Assembly: GCF_900626075.1 (NCBI RefSeq)
Contig: NZ_UYZY01000001.1
Span: 62,001-126,000, forward strand
From: Clostridium transplantifaecale
GTDB taxonomy: Bacteria; Bacillota; Clostridia; Lachnospirales; Lachnospiraceae
Reading direction: 5' to 3'
DNA: 64,000 bases
Shown: in pieces, positions 43,600 to 53,379 of the stretch
Numbering within the stretch: the stretch's first letter is position 1
Layout of the letters: the number at the start of each line of letters is the position of its first letter
Made by a program: the position numbers and the translations under genes
The notes under the pieces: model-generated
The model's database searches: none
What the model saw: only the letters and a program-made list of their open reading frames with translations
Told to the model about the DNA's origin: nothing

Positions 43600-44931
43600 T
43601 TACAGATAACTGTAAACCTTCCTGTACTTCCAGGTCAGCGCCGCTGCCAGCAGGCAGGCGAGAGCCTCGGCGGCCGGGGTGGCGTACCAGACGCCGGTGA
43701 TGCCAAAGAGAGAGGAAAACAGCAGGATAGCCGATACCAGCAGCACAAGCGTCCGCATAAAAGAGAGGACGGCCGACAGGGTGCCGTTGCCGAAGGCGGT
43801 AAAGAGCGCCGATATAAAAATACTGAACCCTTTAAACAGGTAACTCATGGCAAAAATGCGCAGTCCCGTCCGCGCCAGTTCATATACCATGCTTCCGGCC
43901 GGTGAGAAAACAGCGGCGAGCTGATCCGCAAAGAAAACCGTTCCTGCCGTCATGATAACGCCGACGCCGGTACAAAAATAAAAACTCAGCCGGAACAGTT
44001 TTTTAAGTCTGCCGTGATCCCCCTTGCCGTAATTATAGCTGAAGAGCGGCGCCACGCCGATGGAATAGCCGAGGTTTATGGCAATGAGTACAAAGTCAAG
44101 GTACAAAAGGATGGATATGGCCGCAACGCCGTCCGGTCCCACCAGACGCATCATAATGATGTTGAATAACAGGGTCGTTACGCTGGAAGACAGATTGCTG
44201 ACCATCTCGGAGGATCCGTTTGTCATTGCCCGGATCAGGTTTGGAATAGAAACCTTCGGCTTTACAAAATGCAGGGGCGCCTCTTTATGGCGGGCAAAAT
44301 AATACAGCCCGAATACGGCGGCGATAAAGTAACCGATTCCCGTTGCGATGGCAGCGCCGGCCACTCCCATATGGCAGACTGCAATAAAAAAGTAATCCAG
44401 AAACACATTAGCCAGTCCGCTGGCCAGTGTTACAAGAAGGCCGATACCCGGCTTCCCGTTTGCAACGAAAAGGCTCTGAAACTGCACCTGTAGCAGGCTG
44501 AAGGGCAGAAACAGGATAATAGGAAGCGCGTAGTCGCGGCAATAATCAAAAACGGCTTCATTGGCGCCCAGCAGATGGATAATCTGCCCGAGGAAGAGAT
44601 AGGAGAGCACGGAAAAAGCAATACCAAGCCCGATTGTAAACAGGATAATAAAGGTCACAATCTGGTTTGCCTCCTGCTGCCGCCCTTCCCCCAGCTTCCT
44701 TGAAACAATGGCCGTGGTTCCGGTTCCGAACATCGTACCCAGGCCGACAACTACGCTGATCAGCGGGTAAATAATATTGACGGCGGAGAATGCGTTGGTG
44801 TTTACAAGACGCGATACGAAAATTCCGTCAACAATCGTGTAGAGTGACATTACAACCATCATAAAGATAGACGGCAGGGTGAATTTAAGGATTGATTTCA
44901 GGGTGATGTCCCTGTTCAGTTCATTGTTCAT
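43600..44931 (-). CDS. MATE-family efflux protein
   Basis: 443 residues with about 12 helices. Family features: LKSILKFTLPSIFMMVVMSLYTIVDGIFVSRLVN, GTTAIVSRKLGEGRQQEANQ, and LFSYNYGKGDHGRLKKLF in the second half. It follows, and overlaps by 11 bases, a MarR regulator, which likely controls it in response to toxic compounds. Drug range unknown. Confidence 0.92.
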   Translation of the reverse strand: MNNELNRDITLKSILKFTLPSIFMMVVMSLYTIVDGIFVSRLVNTNAFSAVNIIYPLISVVVGLGTMFGTGTTAIVSRKLGEGRQQEANQIVTFIILFTIGLGIAFSVLSYLFLGQIIHLLGANEAVFDYCRDYALPIILFLPFSLLQVQFQSLFVANGKPGIGLLVTLASGLANVFLDYFFIAVCHMGVAGAAIATGIGYFIAAVFGLYYFARHKEAPLHFVKPKVSIPNLIRAMTNGSSEMVSNLSSSVTTLLFNIIMMRLVGPDGVAAISILLYLDFVLIAINLGYSIGVAPLFSYNYGKGDHGRLKKLFRLSFYFCTGVGVIMTAGTVFFADQLAAVFSPAGSMVYELARTGLRIFAMSYLFKGFSIFISALFTAFGNGTLSAVLSFMRTLVLLVSAILLFSSLFGITGVWYATPAAEALACLLAAALTWKYRKVYSYL

Positions 44932-45361
44932 CGGTTAATTTCCTCCAGTTATATCCGGAAATGGTCTCAAGGATATCCCCAAACAGATCCAGTTGTTCTT
45001 CCGTATATTTGTTTCTTAGCTCGGCTTCCGCTTTCTGGAAGATCCGGTCATAATTCTTCATAAGTTCCCCCGTTTCAGGGCTGAGCTTTAAGTAGTACAC
45101 ACGTTTATCGAACGTACTCTGCTCCTTTTTAACGATATTCTGCCTCACCAGCTCATTAATCTTAATGGTAACGGCCGACTTTGTTATATGCAGCATCTCG
45201 GCCAGCCTGCTGACCGTGCAGTTCTCCGTCTGTTCAATCACATTGATATAGAGAAGGCTGTTGTAGGAAAGGCCGTTAAAATAATCGCTTCCGTTCATCA
45301 GCTGCAGCTCATACAGAGCCATATGATAATAAAAGCTGTTCATTTTTTCCGTAATTCCCAT
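44921..45361 (-). CDS. MarR-family transcriptional regulator
   Basis: 146 residues, winged-helix MarR fold: CTVSRLAEMLHITKSAVTIKINELVRQNIVKKEQSTFDKRVYYLKLSPETGE covers the wing and HTH (about residues 50-100). First gene of a two-gene operon with a MATE pump, the standard repressor-pump arrangement. An AAAGGAGTGTGAAA ribosome site lies before the ATG (minus strand). Confidence 0.92.
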   Translation of the reverse strand: MGITEKMNSFYYHMALYELQLMNGSDYFNGLSYNSLLYINVIEQTENCTVSRLAEMLHITKSAVTIKINELVRQNIVKKEQSTFDKRVYYLKLSPETGELMKNYDRIFQKAEAELRNKYTEEQLDLFGDILETISGYNWRKLTDEQ

Positions 45362-45494
45362 TTTTCACACTCCTTTAGTTTGATGAATTTAATTAAATTT
45401 GCTTAACTATATTACTGCTAAAAAAAATATATGTCAATCACTTTCGTTGACTTTTTCTGAAATCGTGATATAATAGCCTCATGGGTTTTGTAAT

Positions 45495-45565
45495 GCAGAT
45501 ATGGTTCATTGGTAGAACGCTAGCTTCCCAAGCTGGAAAGGCGGGTTCGATTCCCGTTATCTGCT
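45495..45565 (+). tRNA. tRNA-Gly (CCC)
   Basis: Acceptor GCAGATA/TATCTGC, anticodon loop TTCCCAA in CTAGC/GCTGG (anticodon CCC), T loop GGTTCGATTCC. No CCA encoded. A terminator with a 9-base stem follows. Confidence 0.93.
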
Positions 45566-45571
45566 TTAAAG

Positions 45572-45622
45572 AGTATTATTTCGAGATACTGTGTAAACGG
45601 TATTTGGGAATAATACTTTTTT
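45572..45622 (+). terminator. Terminator of tRNA-Gly
   Basis: AGTATTATT (45572-45580) pairs with AATAATACT (45609-45617), then TTTTT. Confidence 0.8.
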
Positions 45623-45678
45623 AATTTAAGAGTCTTCAAACGGGCCGGACCACGAGTCCCTTCCGGGCAACACAAAGA

Positions 45679-45698
45679 CGGGACCCATATGAGTCCCG
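45679..45698 (-). terminator. Probable terminator of the cell-wall-binding-repeat gene
   Basis: CGGGAC-CCATATGA-GTCCCG, a GC-rich hairpin after the minus-strand stop with only a short T-run (TCTTTG). Confidence 0.5.
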
Positions 45699-45750
45699 CC
45701 CCGCGTTCAAAAAGATTTCAAAAAGAGTACAAACATTCAGGAAACCTGGT

Positions 45751-47427
45751 TTATTTCCATCTGTTATTGAGCTTTTCATGTACGTCATACCACATCTCGG
45801 CAGCCTCGAAACCGCCGTCTTTCTTTGCAGTAAAACGATAGGTGTAAACGTCGTTGTCGTAAAGCTGGATGGACGGAATCATCACATAGGAATCTTCATA
45901 TTTGCCGTCCTCATCGACATAGTCGCCTGTTGTTGAATCAGTGCTTAAGGTTTTTTCAAGCAGTTCCGCAGCCGTGTAGGTTGTTCCCTTACCCTCGTCC
46001 AGAGTGATGGACTTAACGGAATCATCGGAATTAAACGCTACCGCCACTTTATCTTCAGAAATAGAAGAGTTTTCAATATTAAAGCCCTTCTTGCCTTTCT
46101 GAATCTTGCCCTTGCTGTTTACAAGATAAATCTTGCCGTTATAGAAGACCAGACGGTTCTCGTCGTCTGCGGTAAGTTTCTTACCGTTGAAGTACAGATA
46201 ACCGCTCTTTTCCCCATTGAAGCCCTGGCCTTTCTTGCCGTTGCTTGTATTGAAAAGGAATTCATAACTGTCGTCGTCACAGTCTACGTTTGCAACTTTA
46301 CCGAATACAGGGTATCCGTTTTCATTGAAGTAATAGAAGCCCTTGTCATCCGGTGAGTATTGAAGTCCGGTCAGGTTGCGGCCGTATTCGTCAAAGGCAT
46401 AGTACTGTTTGCCCATCTTGTCGCTGTCCACCTTGATGCGTTTTACATAAACAAGGCCGTCGTCGTCTTTGACGCGTGTATCTTTATAAGAATCCGCCCG
46501 TTTCGCCTTACCGTCTTTAAAGTAGTACCAGTAAGAGTCATCGTCGGTCTCTGTATCGATGGAACCGCTGATTTCGTACCAGCCGTTGGCTCTCCATCCT
46601 TCCTCAACCGCATTTGCATAAAGCATATGGTCAATCTGGGAGGAACCAGGTGTAGCCGCATTTCCATCCAGGCTGGCATTCGGCTGGCTGGCCGGGGCGG
46701 CTCCGGCAATCTTTCTGTCGTTGACCCACTCGTAAAGCATCTGGCCGTGCTCATTGAAATAGTAGTAACGGCCGTTGACCTTCTTTTTGTCGGCGTCTTT
46801 TGTCAGCTTACCGCCGGCGCCGAACCAGTACCAGCCCTCGTCGTCACATGGGTCGGAGCTGTCGTCCGTACAATCAAGGGCATTGGCGGCGCTGTTGTCA
46901 TCCTCACTGCCTGGCCGTTCCAGCCACAGCCACTGATTGTCTTTTCGGGTACCGTCGTCCTCACCGCCCAGATAGTAGACGGTGCCGTCCTTTTCATACC
47001 ATCCGGTTGCCATCTTTCCGTCTTCATCAAAATAATACGTTTTTCCGTTAATTTTTTTAGACGTGGAAGTTAGCTTGTGGCCCTTACTGTCAAAGTAGTA
47101 CCAGTAATCGCCGTCCTCGCCGGGGTCATCCCCCTCGCCGGATGATACCTTAATCCAGGAATTAACGAGTCTCATGCCCCGTTCATTGACGTAGCTCTCA
47201 TCATCAACCCAGGACATGGTCAGCATGTCGCCCTCATCATCGAGGTAAAACCAGCTGGAACCGTCTTTTCTCCACTCACTGGTCACCATGTCGTCGTCCG
47301 AATCATAATAATGCCAGACTCCGGAATCATCTTTTTCCCACCCGGCGGCGTAAGAAGTCATGGAAGCGCCCATGGCAAGTATTGCTGCCACCCCGAGCAC
47401 AGGGACTAATCTTGTTTGTTTTTTCAT
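45751..47427 (-). CDS. Secreted cell-wall-binding-repeat protein
   Basis: 558 residues. Signal peptide: MKKQTRLVPVLGVAAILAMGASMTSYAAG. Then ~10 aromatic/glycine repeats of the choline-binding/CW_binding_1 type across residues ~30-420, such as GDYWYYFDSKGHKLTS, INGKTYYFDEDGKMATGW, and KGFYYFNENGYPVFG. Asp/Glu-rich inserts (for example SDDSSDPCDDEG) suggest Ca2+ binding. The C-terminal ~130 residues do not repeat and have no catalytic motif recognised. It lies divergently beside a two-component system. Function: likely surface attachment or wall architecture. Start taken at ATG 47427; GTG 47439 directly abuts the AAGGAG. Confidence 0.87.
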   Translation of the reverse strand: MKKQTRLVPVLGVAAILAMGASMTSYAAGWEKDDSGVWHYYDSDDDMVTSEWRKDGSSWFYLDDEGDMLTMSWVDDESYVNERGMRLVNSWIKVSSGEGDDPGEDGDYWYYFDSKGHKLTSTSKKINGKTYYFDEDGKMATGWYEKDGTVYYLGGEDDGTRKDNQWLWLERPGSEDDNSAANALDCTDDSSDPCDDEGWYWFGAGGKLTKDADKKKVNGRYYYFNEHGQMLYEWVNDRKIAGAAPASQPNASLDGNAATPGSSQIDHMLYANAVEEGWRANGWYEISGSIDTETDDDSYWYYFKDGKAKRADSYKDTRVKDDDGLVYVKRIKVDSDKMGKQYYAFDEYGRNLTGLQYSPDDKGFYYFNENGYPVFGKVANVDCDDDSYEFLFNTSNGKKGQGFNGEKSGYLYFNGKKLTADDENRLVFYNGKIYLVNSKGKIQKGKKGFNIENSSISEDKVAVAFNSDDSVKSITLDEGKGTTYTAAELLEKTLSTDSTTGDYVDEDGKYEDSYVMIPSIQLYDNDVYTYRFTAKKDGGFEAAEMWYDVHEKLNNRWK

Positions 47428-47711
47428 TAATAAATGCACACTCCTTTTTGTAATTCTGAATTTCTTGAGATCGGTTTTGGGCCGCTGCGCCTGTGCACAC
47501 TGACCGGCGCCGGTTTCAAGATGCTTTCATCATACCGTGCAAATCTAAACCGTTTCTAAAACCTTTTTTAATGATTCTAAAGTAAAAAATTCGTAGGAAG
47601 TATGTACAGAAATGTTAAGAAAAAATTGAAAAACGTAAATATTTGTTATGGTACAATCCCTGTGGCGGGCTCGGACACGTTTTTCCGGCTCTGCGAACGG
47701 AGGGAAAAAGC

Positions 47712-48419
47712 ATGAGTAATGCAAACATTTTAGTAATAGAAGATGACGAGGATATCCGCGAGGGAATCCGTATTTTACTGGAGAGTGAAGACTACCGTAT
47801 CATAGAAGCTGCCGACGGCTGGGAGGGGTTAAGGCTTCTGGCCGACGATACGGATCTTGTCATATTAGATATTATGATGCCCGGTATCTCGGGCTTGAAA
47901 ACATGTGAGGAAATACGAAAGATATCTTTTGTCCCGGTGCTTTTCCTGACCGCAAAAGCCCAGGAATCTGATAAACTCATCGGCCTGATGGCGGGAGGGG
48001 ACGATTATCTGACAAAACCGTTTTCCTATGCGGAGCTGCTTGGAAGGGTGAAGGCGCAGCTCCGGCGTTACCAGATTTACCGGGGAAAGGAAGAGGAGAC
48101 GGTAAAGACAGGGGAACAGTATATCGAATCGGGCCGGTTCCGTATTAACGAAAATTATAATGAATTGTTTGTGGATGGTTTGGAAATGAATCTCTCCGAT
48201 ATTGAATACCATATCCTGCTTCTTATGATGCAGTATCCGAAACGAATCTTTTCCGCCCAGAATCTCTACGAGAGCATCTGGAGCGAGCCATATTTCTATT
48301 CCTGCAACGCCACGGTGATGGTGCATATCCGAAATCTGAGAAAAAAAGTTGAGAAGGACCCGCAGAACCCAGTATCCATCACAACGGTCTGGGGAAAGGG
48401 GTACCGGTTTGATGAATAA
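47712..48419 (+). CDS. OmpR/PhoB-family response regulator
   Basis: 235 residues. Receiver domain (~1-120) with phospho-acceptor in LVILDIMMPGISG and the Lys of FLTAKAQ; winged-helix DNA-binding domain (~140-230: FRINENYNELFVDGLEMNLSDIEYHILLLMM and MVHIRNLRKKVEKDPQNPVSITTVWGKGYRFDE). Start at ATG 47712 with GGAGGGAAAAAGC upstream; the frame is open earlier. It overlaps the histidine kinase start by eight bases. A possible promoter with an extended -10 (TGGTACAAT) ends at 47657. Target genes not known; neighbours are the wall-repeat protein and the betaine-type ABC transporter. Confidence 0.94.
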   Translation: MSNANILVIEDDEDIREGIRILLESEDYRIIEAADGWEGLRLLADDTDLVILDIMMPGISGLKTCEEIRKISFVPVLFLTAKAQESDKLIGLMAGGDDYLTKPFSYAELLGRVKAQLRRYQIYRGKEEETVKTGEQYIESGRFRINENYNELFVDGLEMNLSDIEYHILLLMMQYPKRIFSAQNLYESIWSEPYFYSCNATVMVHIRNLRKKVEKDPQNPVSITTVWGKGYRFDE

Positions 48420-49752
48420 AATAAAACTGGCAAAGACAGATACAATCTATTACCGTTTCCTGAAATTACTGGCTGCCGCGCTTGTCGCCGCCCTGCTTTT
48501 TTTCCTTTTGCTCAATTGGAGCGGAAGCATTATGCTGCGTTCTTATTTTGAAAAAACAAATTATATGGAACGGGAGAACCAGAGAAGAGTCGATGATTTC
48601 AGAAATTATGTGGAAAAAAACAAGCTCACGTCCATGGACTCGGACCGGCTGTCCGAATGGGTGAACCGCCAGTCCGTAGTCTGGATGCAGATTTACCGCG
48701 ACCATATTCTGCTCTACGATTCACAGTTCCCTTATATGAAAGCTAACCCGGAATTTCATGTAAAAGGGGAATTCTACGAGTGGGAATCCTACAAGGTCGT
48801 CGATTTCCAGGACGGGCCGGCACAGGTTTTTCTGACGGGAATGTACACTTACCAGTTCTTTAATTATGCCCTGATTGTTGAATTCTTTCTTTCGTTTCTG
48901 CTGTTTACCGGGATTATCATGGCGGGAATCCGAAGTTCCATGAAATATATCCGAACCCTCAGCGCGGAGATTGGGATTCTGGAGGGCGGTAATCTGGATT
49001 ACCGTATTACGATCATGGGAAATGATGAGATGACGGTTTTAGCAAAGGGATTGGATAATATGCGCCAGTCCATCCGCGATCAGATTCGCCAGGAGACGGA
49101 GCTGATCCGCCTTAATCAGTCCATGATTACCAGCTTGTCACACGATCTGAGGACCCCTTTGACGGCGCTTCTTATCTATACGGAGATCCTTAAAAATGAG
49201 GTTGACGCCGACCGGGAACAGATGCAGAGATGGGTCCGGAAAATCGATGTAAAGGCGCATCAGATCAAAGATATGGCCGACTGTATCCTGGAATATTCCC
49301 TTCAGAAAAAGAAGGCTGAACTCGTCGTCCTGGAACAGAAAAGCTTCCGTTCTGCATTTTACGATATCCTTTCTGAGACTCGCATCTGTCTGGAGCAGAG
49401 CGGATTTAACATTCGTGGCTCCCTTTTCTGGGAGAACAGAGAAGTCTCCGTTGATCAGAAATATGTGACCAGAATTCTCGATAATATCAGTTCTAATATA
49501 ATTAAGTACGCTTCCCCGAAGGAGCCTGTCAAGCTGGCTGTTTTCTACAGTCCGGACGGCTGCGGTTTCCTGTTTGAGAACACAAAGCAAGGCGACACTT
49601 CCCAGGTGGAAAGCGTTGGCATCGGAGTCCGGAATATTTGTGAAATGATGGAGGCCATGGGCGGATTCTGTGAGGTGGAGGAATCGGAAAAAACATATCG
49701 AATCCGATTGACTTTTGTTCTGCAAAACAGTGCAGAAAATGGGAATACTTAA
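48412..49752 (+). CDS. Sensor histidine kinase
   Basis: 446 residues. Two membrane helices (~20-40 and ~155-180) enclose an outside domain of about 115 residues. Then HAMP (~185-235), the dimerisation helix with the phospho-His in SLSHDLRTPLTALLIYTEI (~245), and an ATPase domain with an N box (NISSNIIKYA) and G boxes (GIGVRNICEMMEAMGG). Pairs with the upstream response regulator. The signal is unknown. Confidence 0.94.
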   Translation: MNKIKLAKTDTIYYRFLKLLAAALVAALLFFLLLNWSGSIMLRSYFEKTNYMERENQRRVDDFRNYVEKNKLTSMDSDRLSEWVNRQSVVWMQIYRDHILLYDSQFPYMKANPEFHVKGEFYEWESYKVVDFQDGPAQVFLTGMYTYQFFNYALIVEFFLSFLLFTGIIMAGIRSSMKYIRTLSAEIGILEGGNLDYRITIMGNDEMTVLAKGLDNMRQSIRDQIRQETELIRLNQSMITSLSHDLRTPLTALLIYTEILKNEVDADREQMQRWVRKIDVKAHQIKDMADCILEYSLQKKKAELVVLEQKSFRSAFYDILSETRICLEQSGFNIRGSLFWENREVSVDQKYVTRILDNISSNIIKYASPKEPVKLAVFYSPDGCGFLFENTKQGDTSQVESVGIGVRNICEMMEAMGGFCEVEESEKTYRIRLTFVLQNSAENGNT

Positions 49753-49965
49753 GAATACGGCCCTAAATAGCGGTAAAAACAAAGATGTGGGGATATTTTC
49801 CAAAAAATTTATTATTCTAACAATTTCTAAAAAAATGTCTTAAGAAAAAGTTAATAAAAATTTGTTAGCTAGCTAAACATTGCGGATTCAGTGAATAGCT
49901 GTTATACTATAAAAGAATCAGAAACAGAAGAGTATTACAAAGAGTTGACAGACAGGAGGGGTTAC

Positions 49966-51840
49966 ATGAAGAAGAAAAGAATGGTAGCTGCTGTTCTGGC
50001 AATGGTGTTGACCTTAGGGGCAGGGCTGGCCGGGTGCAGTACAAAATCGAAAGAGATTGTATTTGCCGACGTAGGCTGGGACAGTGTCCGGTTTCACAAT
50101 GCGGTGGCGGGTCTGGTAGCGGAGTCTGCTTTTGATTATTCCTGGACTGAGATGCCGGGTTCCACTCCAATCATGCATGAAGCGCTTAAGAGCGGCGAGA
50201 TTGACGTGAATATGGAAGAGTGGACTGACAATCTGGCAACCTATCATGAGGACAGGGATGCAGGACTTTTTAAAGATTTGGGAACGAACTTTGGGGATAA
50301 CACTCAGGGGTTCTATGTGCCCAGATATGTGATAGAAGGTGATCCGGAGCGCGGCATTGCACCGATGGCGCCGGATTTGAAAACAGTGCAGGATCTCAAG
50401 AAATATGCCGACGTGTTCCCGGATGACGAGAAGCCCGGAAAAGGCCGCATCTACGGGGCGATTCCCGGATGGGAAATCAACGAGGTTATGCAGAAGAAGG
50501 TGCAGTATAACGGCCTCGACAGCCAGTACAATTATTTCCAGCCCGGCTCCGATTCGGCGCTTTCGGCGGCATTCACCTCAGCCTATGAAAAAGGCGATCC
50601 GATCGTCGGATATTACTGGGAACCGACCTGGCTGACAGGTAAGTACGACCTGGTGCTTCTGGAAGACACGCCGTATGTGGATCTGGAGAAGTTTAAAGCC
50701 GGGGAGACGGCTTGTCCTTCCGTCGACGTCACCGTTGGCGTAAGCAACCAGTTCTATGAAGCGGAACCGGAGTTCTGCGAATTCCTTGAGAAATATCAGA
50801 CAAGCAGCGCCCTGACATCAGAAGCCCTTGCGTATATGCAGGATACGGGCGCCGATTACGGCGAAGCGGCGAAGTGGTTTTTAACCCAACACAGCGAATT
50901 TATTGACCAGTGGCTGCCGGAAGAAAAGGCGGCCGAAGTAAAAGGCGCTCTCGGACTGGTGGAAGAGAAGCCGAATTACTTCTTTGAGTTCCCGTTCGTC
51001 ATCCCGATCGATGTAAGCGCCTTTGATGCCTCCGTCAAAGCATTTGCGGGCCAGGCCAGCGTATTTAAAGCAATCAGGAACGGACTCAACGTACTTATTA
51101 ACGTGTTAAATGCAATTCTTAACCTGATTCCGTGGTGGCTTCTGCTGGTGATCGTTTTCTTCGGCGGATACAAGCTGAGCGGCAAACTGAGAAACGGTTT
51201 TATCTATTCCGCCCTTCTTTTCCTTGTGGGAGTGATAGGACTTTGGGATTTGATGTATGAGACGCTGTCTATCGTACTGGCATCGGTGGTGATTTCGCTT
51301 CTGATTGGTCTTCCCGTGGGAATCCTGATATCGGGAAGTGAAAAGGCGAATGTGATTATCCGGCCGATTCTGGATACGATGCAGACAATGCCTGTATTCG
51401 TATATCTGATACCTGCGACCCTGTTCTTCGGGCTGGGCAAGGCTCCGGCTGTTATTGCCACGACAATCTACGCGATCGTGCCGGTGATCAGACTCACCAG
51501 CCACGGAATCAGGCAGGTGGATCCGGAGGTGGTTGAGGCGGCGCGGTCGTTCGGTTCCACGAAGATGCAGTGCCTGTTTAAGGTTCAGATACCGCAGGCT
51601 CTTCCGACTATCCTGACCGGCGTTAACCAGACGCTGATGATGGCTATGGCCATGGTAGTTACCTGTTCCATGATCGGCGCCTCAGGCCTGGGAATGGAGG
51701 TATTGATCAGTGTAAACCGTACAGAGATAGGAAGAGGACTTCTCTCCGGTACGGCAGTTGTAATTGTGGCAATCCTCATGGATCGCCTGACTCAGGGATG
51801 GTTCAAGAGAAAGGAGGAGAATGCGGATGGCAGAAAATAA
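49966..51840 (+). CDS. Fused substrate-binding lipoprotein and permease of a glycine-betaine/choline-type ABC transporter
   Basis: 624 residues. Signal and lipobox LTLGAGLAGC (Cys about residue 26), then an OpuAC/ProX-type binding domain (~30-340: FADVGWDSVRFHN, MEEWTDNL, ITGYYWEPTW-like SGYYWEPTWLTGKYD). After a linker come ~6 membrane helices of a ProW/OpuAB permease (~390-615), with PVGILISGSEKANVIIRPILDTMQTMP and the EAA loop VDPEVVEAARSFGSTKMQ. The known OpuA fusion puts the binding domain at the C-terminus; here it is at the N-terminus. Ribosome site AGGAGGGGTTAC before the ATG at 49966. Solute: likely a betaine, choline or carnitine. Confidence 0.9.
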   Translation: MKKKRMVAAVLAMVLTLGAGLAGCSTKSKEIVFADVGWDSVRFHNAVAGLVAESAFDYSWTEMPGSTPIMHEALKSGEIDVNMEEWTDNLATYHEDRDAGLFKDLGTNFGDNTQGFYVPRYVIEGDPERGIAPMAPDLKTVQDLKKYADVFPDDEKPGKGRIYGAIPGWEINEVMQKKVQYNGLDSQYNYFQPGSDSALSAAFTSAYEKGDPIVGYYWEPTWLTGKYDLVLLEDTPYVDLEKFKAGETACPSVDVTVGVSNQFYEAEPEFCEFLEKYQTSSALTSEALAYMQDTGADYGEAAKWFLTQHSEFIDQWLPEEKAAEVKGALGLVEEKPNYFFEFPFVIPIDVSAFDASVKAFAGQASVFKAIRNGLNVLINVLNAILNLIPWWLLLVIVFFGGYKLSGKLRNGFIYSALLFLVGVIGLWDLMYETLSIVLASVVISLLIGLPVGILISGSEKANVIIRPILDTMQTMPVFVYLIPATLFFGLGKAPAVIATTIYAIVPVIRLTSHGIRQVDPEVVEAARSFGSTKMQCLFKVQIPQALPTILTGVNQTLMMAMAMVVTCSMIGASGLGMEVLISVNRTEIGRGLLSGTAVVIVAILMDRLTQGWFKRKEENADGRK

Positions 51841-53047
51841 AGTTACCAGTAGCGTTACCAGTACCGAGAAGGAAAACGATTATATCTTACAGGTGAAAAA
51901 TCTGACGAAACTCTATGGAGCCTCCAATAAGGCTGAAGCGGCCAAGATGATGAAAGAGGGCAAAAACAAGGATGAAGTATTCCGGGAAACCGGCGTCACC
52001 GTGGCCCTCTGGGATGTGAGCTTCAAGGTAAAGCGGGGAGAAGTCTTTGTTATCATCGGGCTTTCGGGCTCCGGCAAATCCACGGTTGTCAGGATGTTAA
52101 ACATGCTGAATAAACCGTCCAGCGGCCAGGTAATCTATGAAGACAGTGAGATTGACACTTTTAGCAAAAAGGATTTGAATGAGTACCGCCGCGATAAGAT
52201 TTCCATGGTATTCCAGAGTTTTGGCCTGATGAGCCACAGGGATGTCCTGGGTAATGTGGCCTACGGCCTGGAGGTCAAGGGCGTGCCCCGGGTGGAGCGG
52301 GAACGCAGGGCAACGGAGATTATTGAGATGGTTGGCCTTAAGGGGCATGAACATACCTCGATCGGAAGCCTGTCGGGCGGCATGAGGCAGAGGGTCGGCA
52401 TTGCCAGGGCGCTTGCCAATGATCCGGAAGTGCTCCTGATGGATGAGCCTTTCTCAGCCCTGGATCCCCTGGTAAGAAAGGATATGCAGTTCGAGCTTCT
52501 GTCAATTCAGAGAAAATTGGAGAAAACTGTGGTTTTCATCACGCATGATATCAACGAGGCATTTAAATTAGGCGACACTGTTGCGATTATGAGGGACGGC
52601 CGTCTCATTCAGGTGGGTACGCCGGAAGAGATGAGCGCCAACCCTGCGGACGACTATGTGCGGGAATTTATCAACAGCGCGGACATGACAAAAGTGCTGT
52701 GTGCCAAACATGTCATGATCGTTCCCTGCGTGGTGCGTGCGACGGATTCCCCGGAGTATGCGCTGAGAGAGATGAAGAGCAGCGGCGTATCCACTGCCTA
52801 TGTGGTTGACCGCCATATGAAATTCCTTGGTATTGTCAACGTTGAGGCGGCCATCAGAGCGAGGAGGGAAGAGAAATCCCTGAAGGAAGTTTATGTCACG
52901 GATGTGGCAACCACGACGAAGGACACGGTCATCAGTGATATTCTGCCGATAGCGGCGGAAGCGAAATATCCTATCGCCGTGCTGGAAACGGATGGCAGTC
53001 TGGTGGGAATAGTATCAAAAGCGTCGGTGCTTTCCTCGCTGATGTAA
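51827..53047 (+). CDS. Glycine-betaine-type ABC transporter ATP-binding protein
   Basis: 406 residues. Walker A GLSGSGKSTVVRML, Q-loop FQSFGL, signature SLSGGMRQRVGIARAL, Walker B VLLMDEPFSALDPL, switch His in VFITHDINEAF. A C-terminal CBS pair (~290-400) is characteristic of OpuAA/ProV and senses ionic strength or c-di-AMP in relatives. ATG 51827 chosen (nine bases after AGGAGG) over ATG 51821. It overlaps the end of the binding protein-permease gene by 14 bases. N-terminal 20 residues rich in Ser/Thr/Glu are unusual. Confidence 0.92.
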   Translation: MAENKVTSSVTSTEKENDYILQVKNLTKLYGASNKAEAAKMMKEGKNKDEVFRETGVTVALWDVSFKVKRGEVFVIIGLSGSGKSTVVRMLNMLNKPSSGQVIYEDSEIDTFSKKDLNEYRRDKISMVFQSFGLMSHRDVLGNVAYGLEVKGVPRVERERRATEIIEMVGLKGHEHTSIGSLSGGMRQRVGIARALANDPEVLLMDEPFSALDPLVRKDMQFELLSIQRKLEKTVVFITHDINEAFKLGDTVAIMRDGRLIQVGTPEEMSANPADDYVREFINSADMTKVLCAKHVMIVPCVVRATDSPEYALREMKSSGVSTAYVVDRHMKFLGIVNVEAAIRARREEKSLKEVYVTDVATTTKDTVISDILPIAAEAKYPIAVLETDGSLVGIVSKASVLSSLM

Positions 53048-53143
53048 ACGGGCAGGGTAAATAAGTATAGTGATGTGGAGTCCGGAAGAATCGAAAACGG
53101 AATTTGTAGAAAAGTTAACGATTAAGACCGGTTAACAGAGTGA

Positions 53144-53193
53144 TAAAAAAACGGCCGTTCCAGCCAATTCTGTGCGGGAACAGCCGTTTTTTT
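53144..53193 (+). terminator. Terminator of the betaine-type transporter operon
   Basis: AAAAAAACGGC and its extended arm pair with GCCGTTTTTTT; the GTTCC/GGAAC inner stem lengthens it. Confidence 0.88.
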
Positions 53194-53287
53194 GCGCCTG
53201 AGAAGCCTTGAAACAGGTGGATTTATGCCTTTTTTTACGCAAACATGCGAAAAGGTCTCCACGGTATGATATTGTGTTCTTTCCTTA

Positions 53288-53315
53288 TTGAAAAAACAGG
53301 ATATGGTGGTATAAT
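53288..53315 (+). promoter_or_regulatory. Promoter of trkA-trkH
   Basis: TTGAAA (53288-53293) and TATAAT (53310-53315), 16-base spacing. Confidence 0.75.
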
Positions 53316-53379
53316 AGGAAAATAGACATACCAGACAAAAACGTACAGACTTGGATTGGATGTACACACGGAGGAAATT

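Larger units (their letters stand above)
53048..53379. other. 330-base gap with terminator and trkA promoter
   Basis: Holds the OpuA-type operon terminator (53144-53193) and the trkA promoter (53288-53315). Nothing else recognised. Confidence 0.6.
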
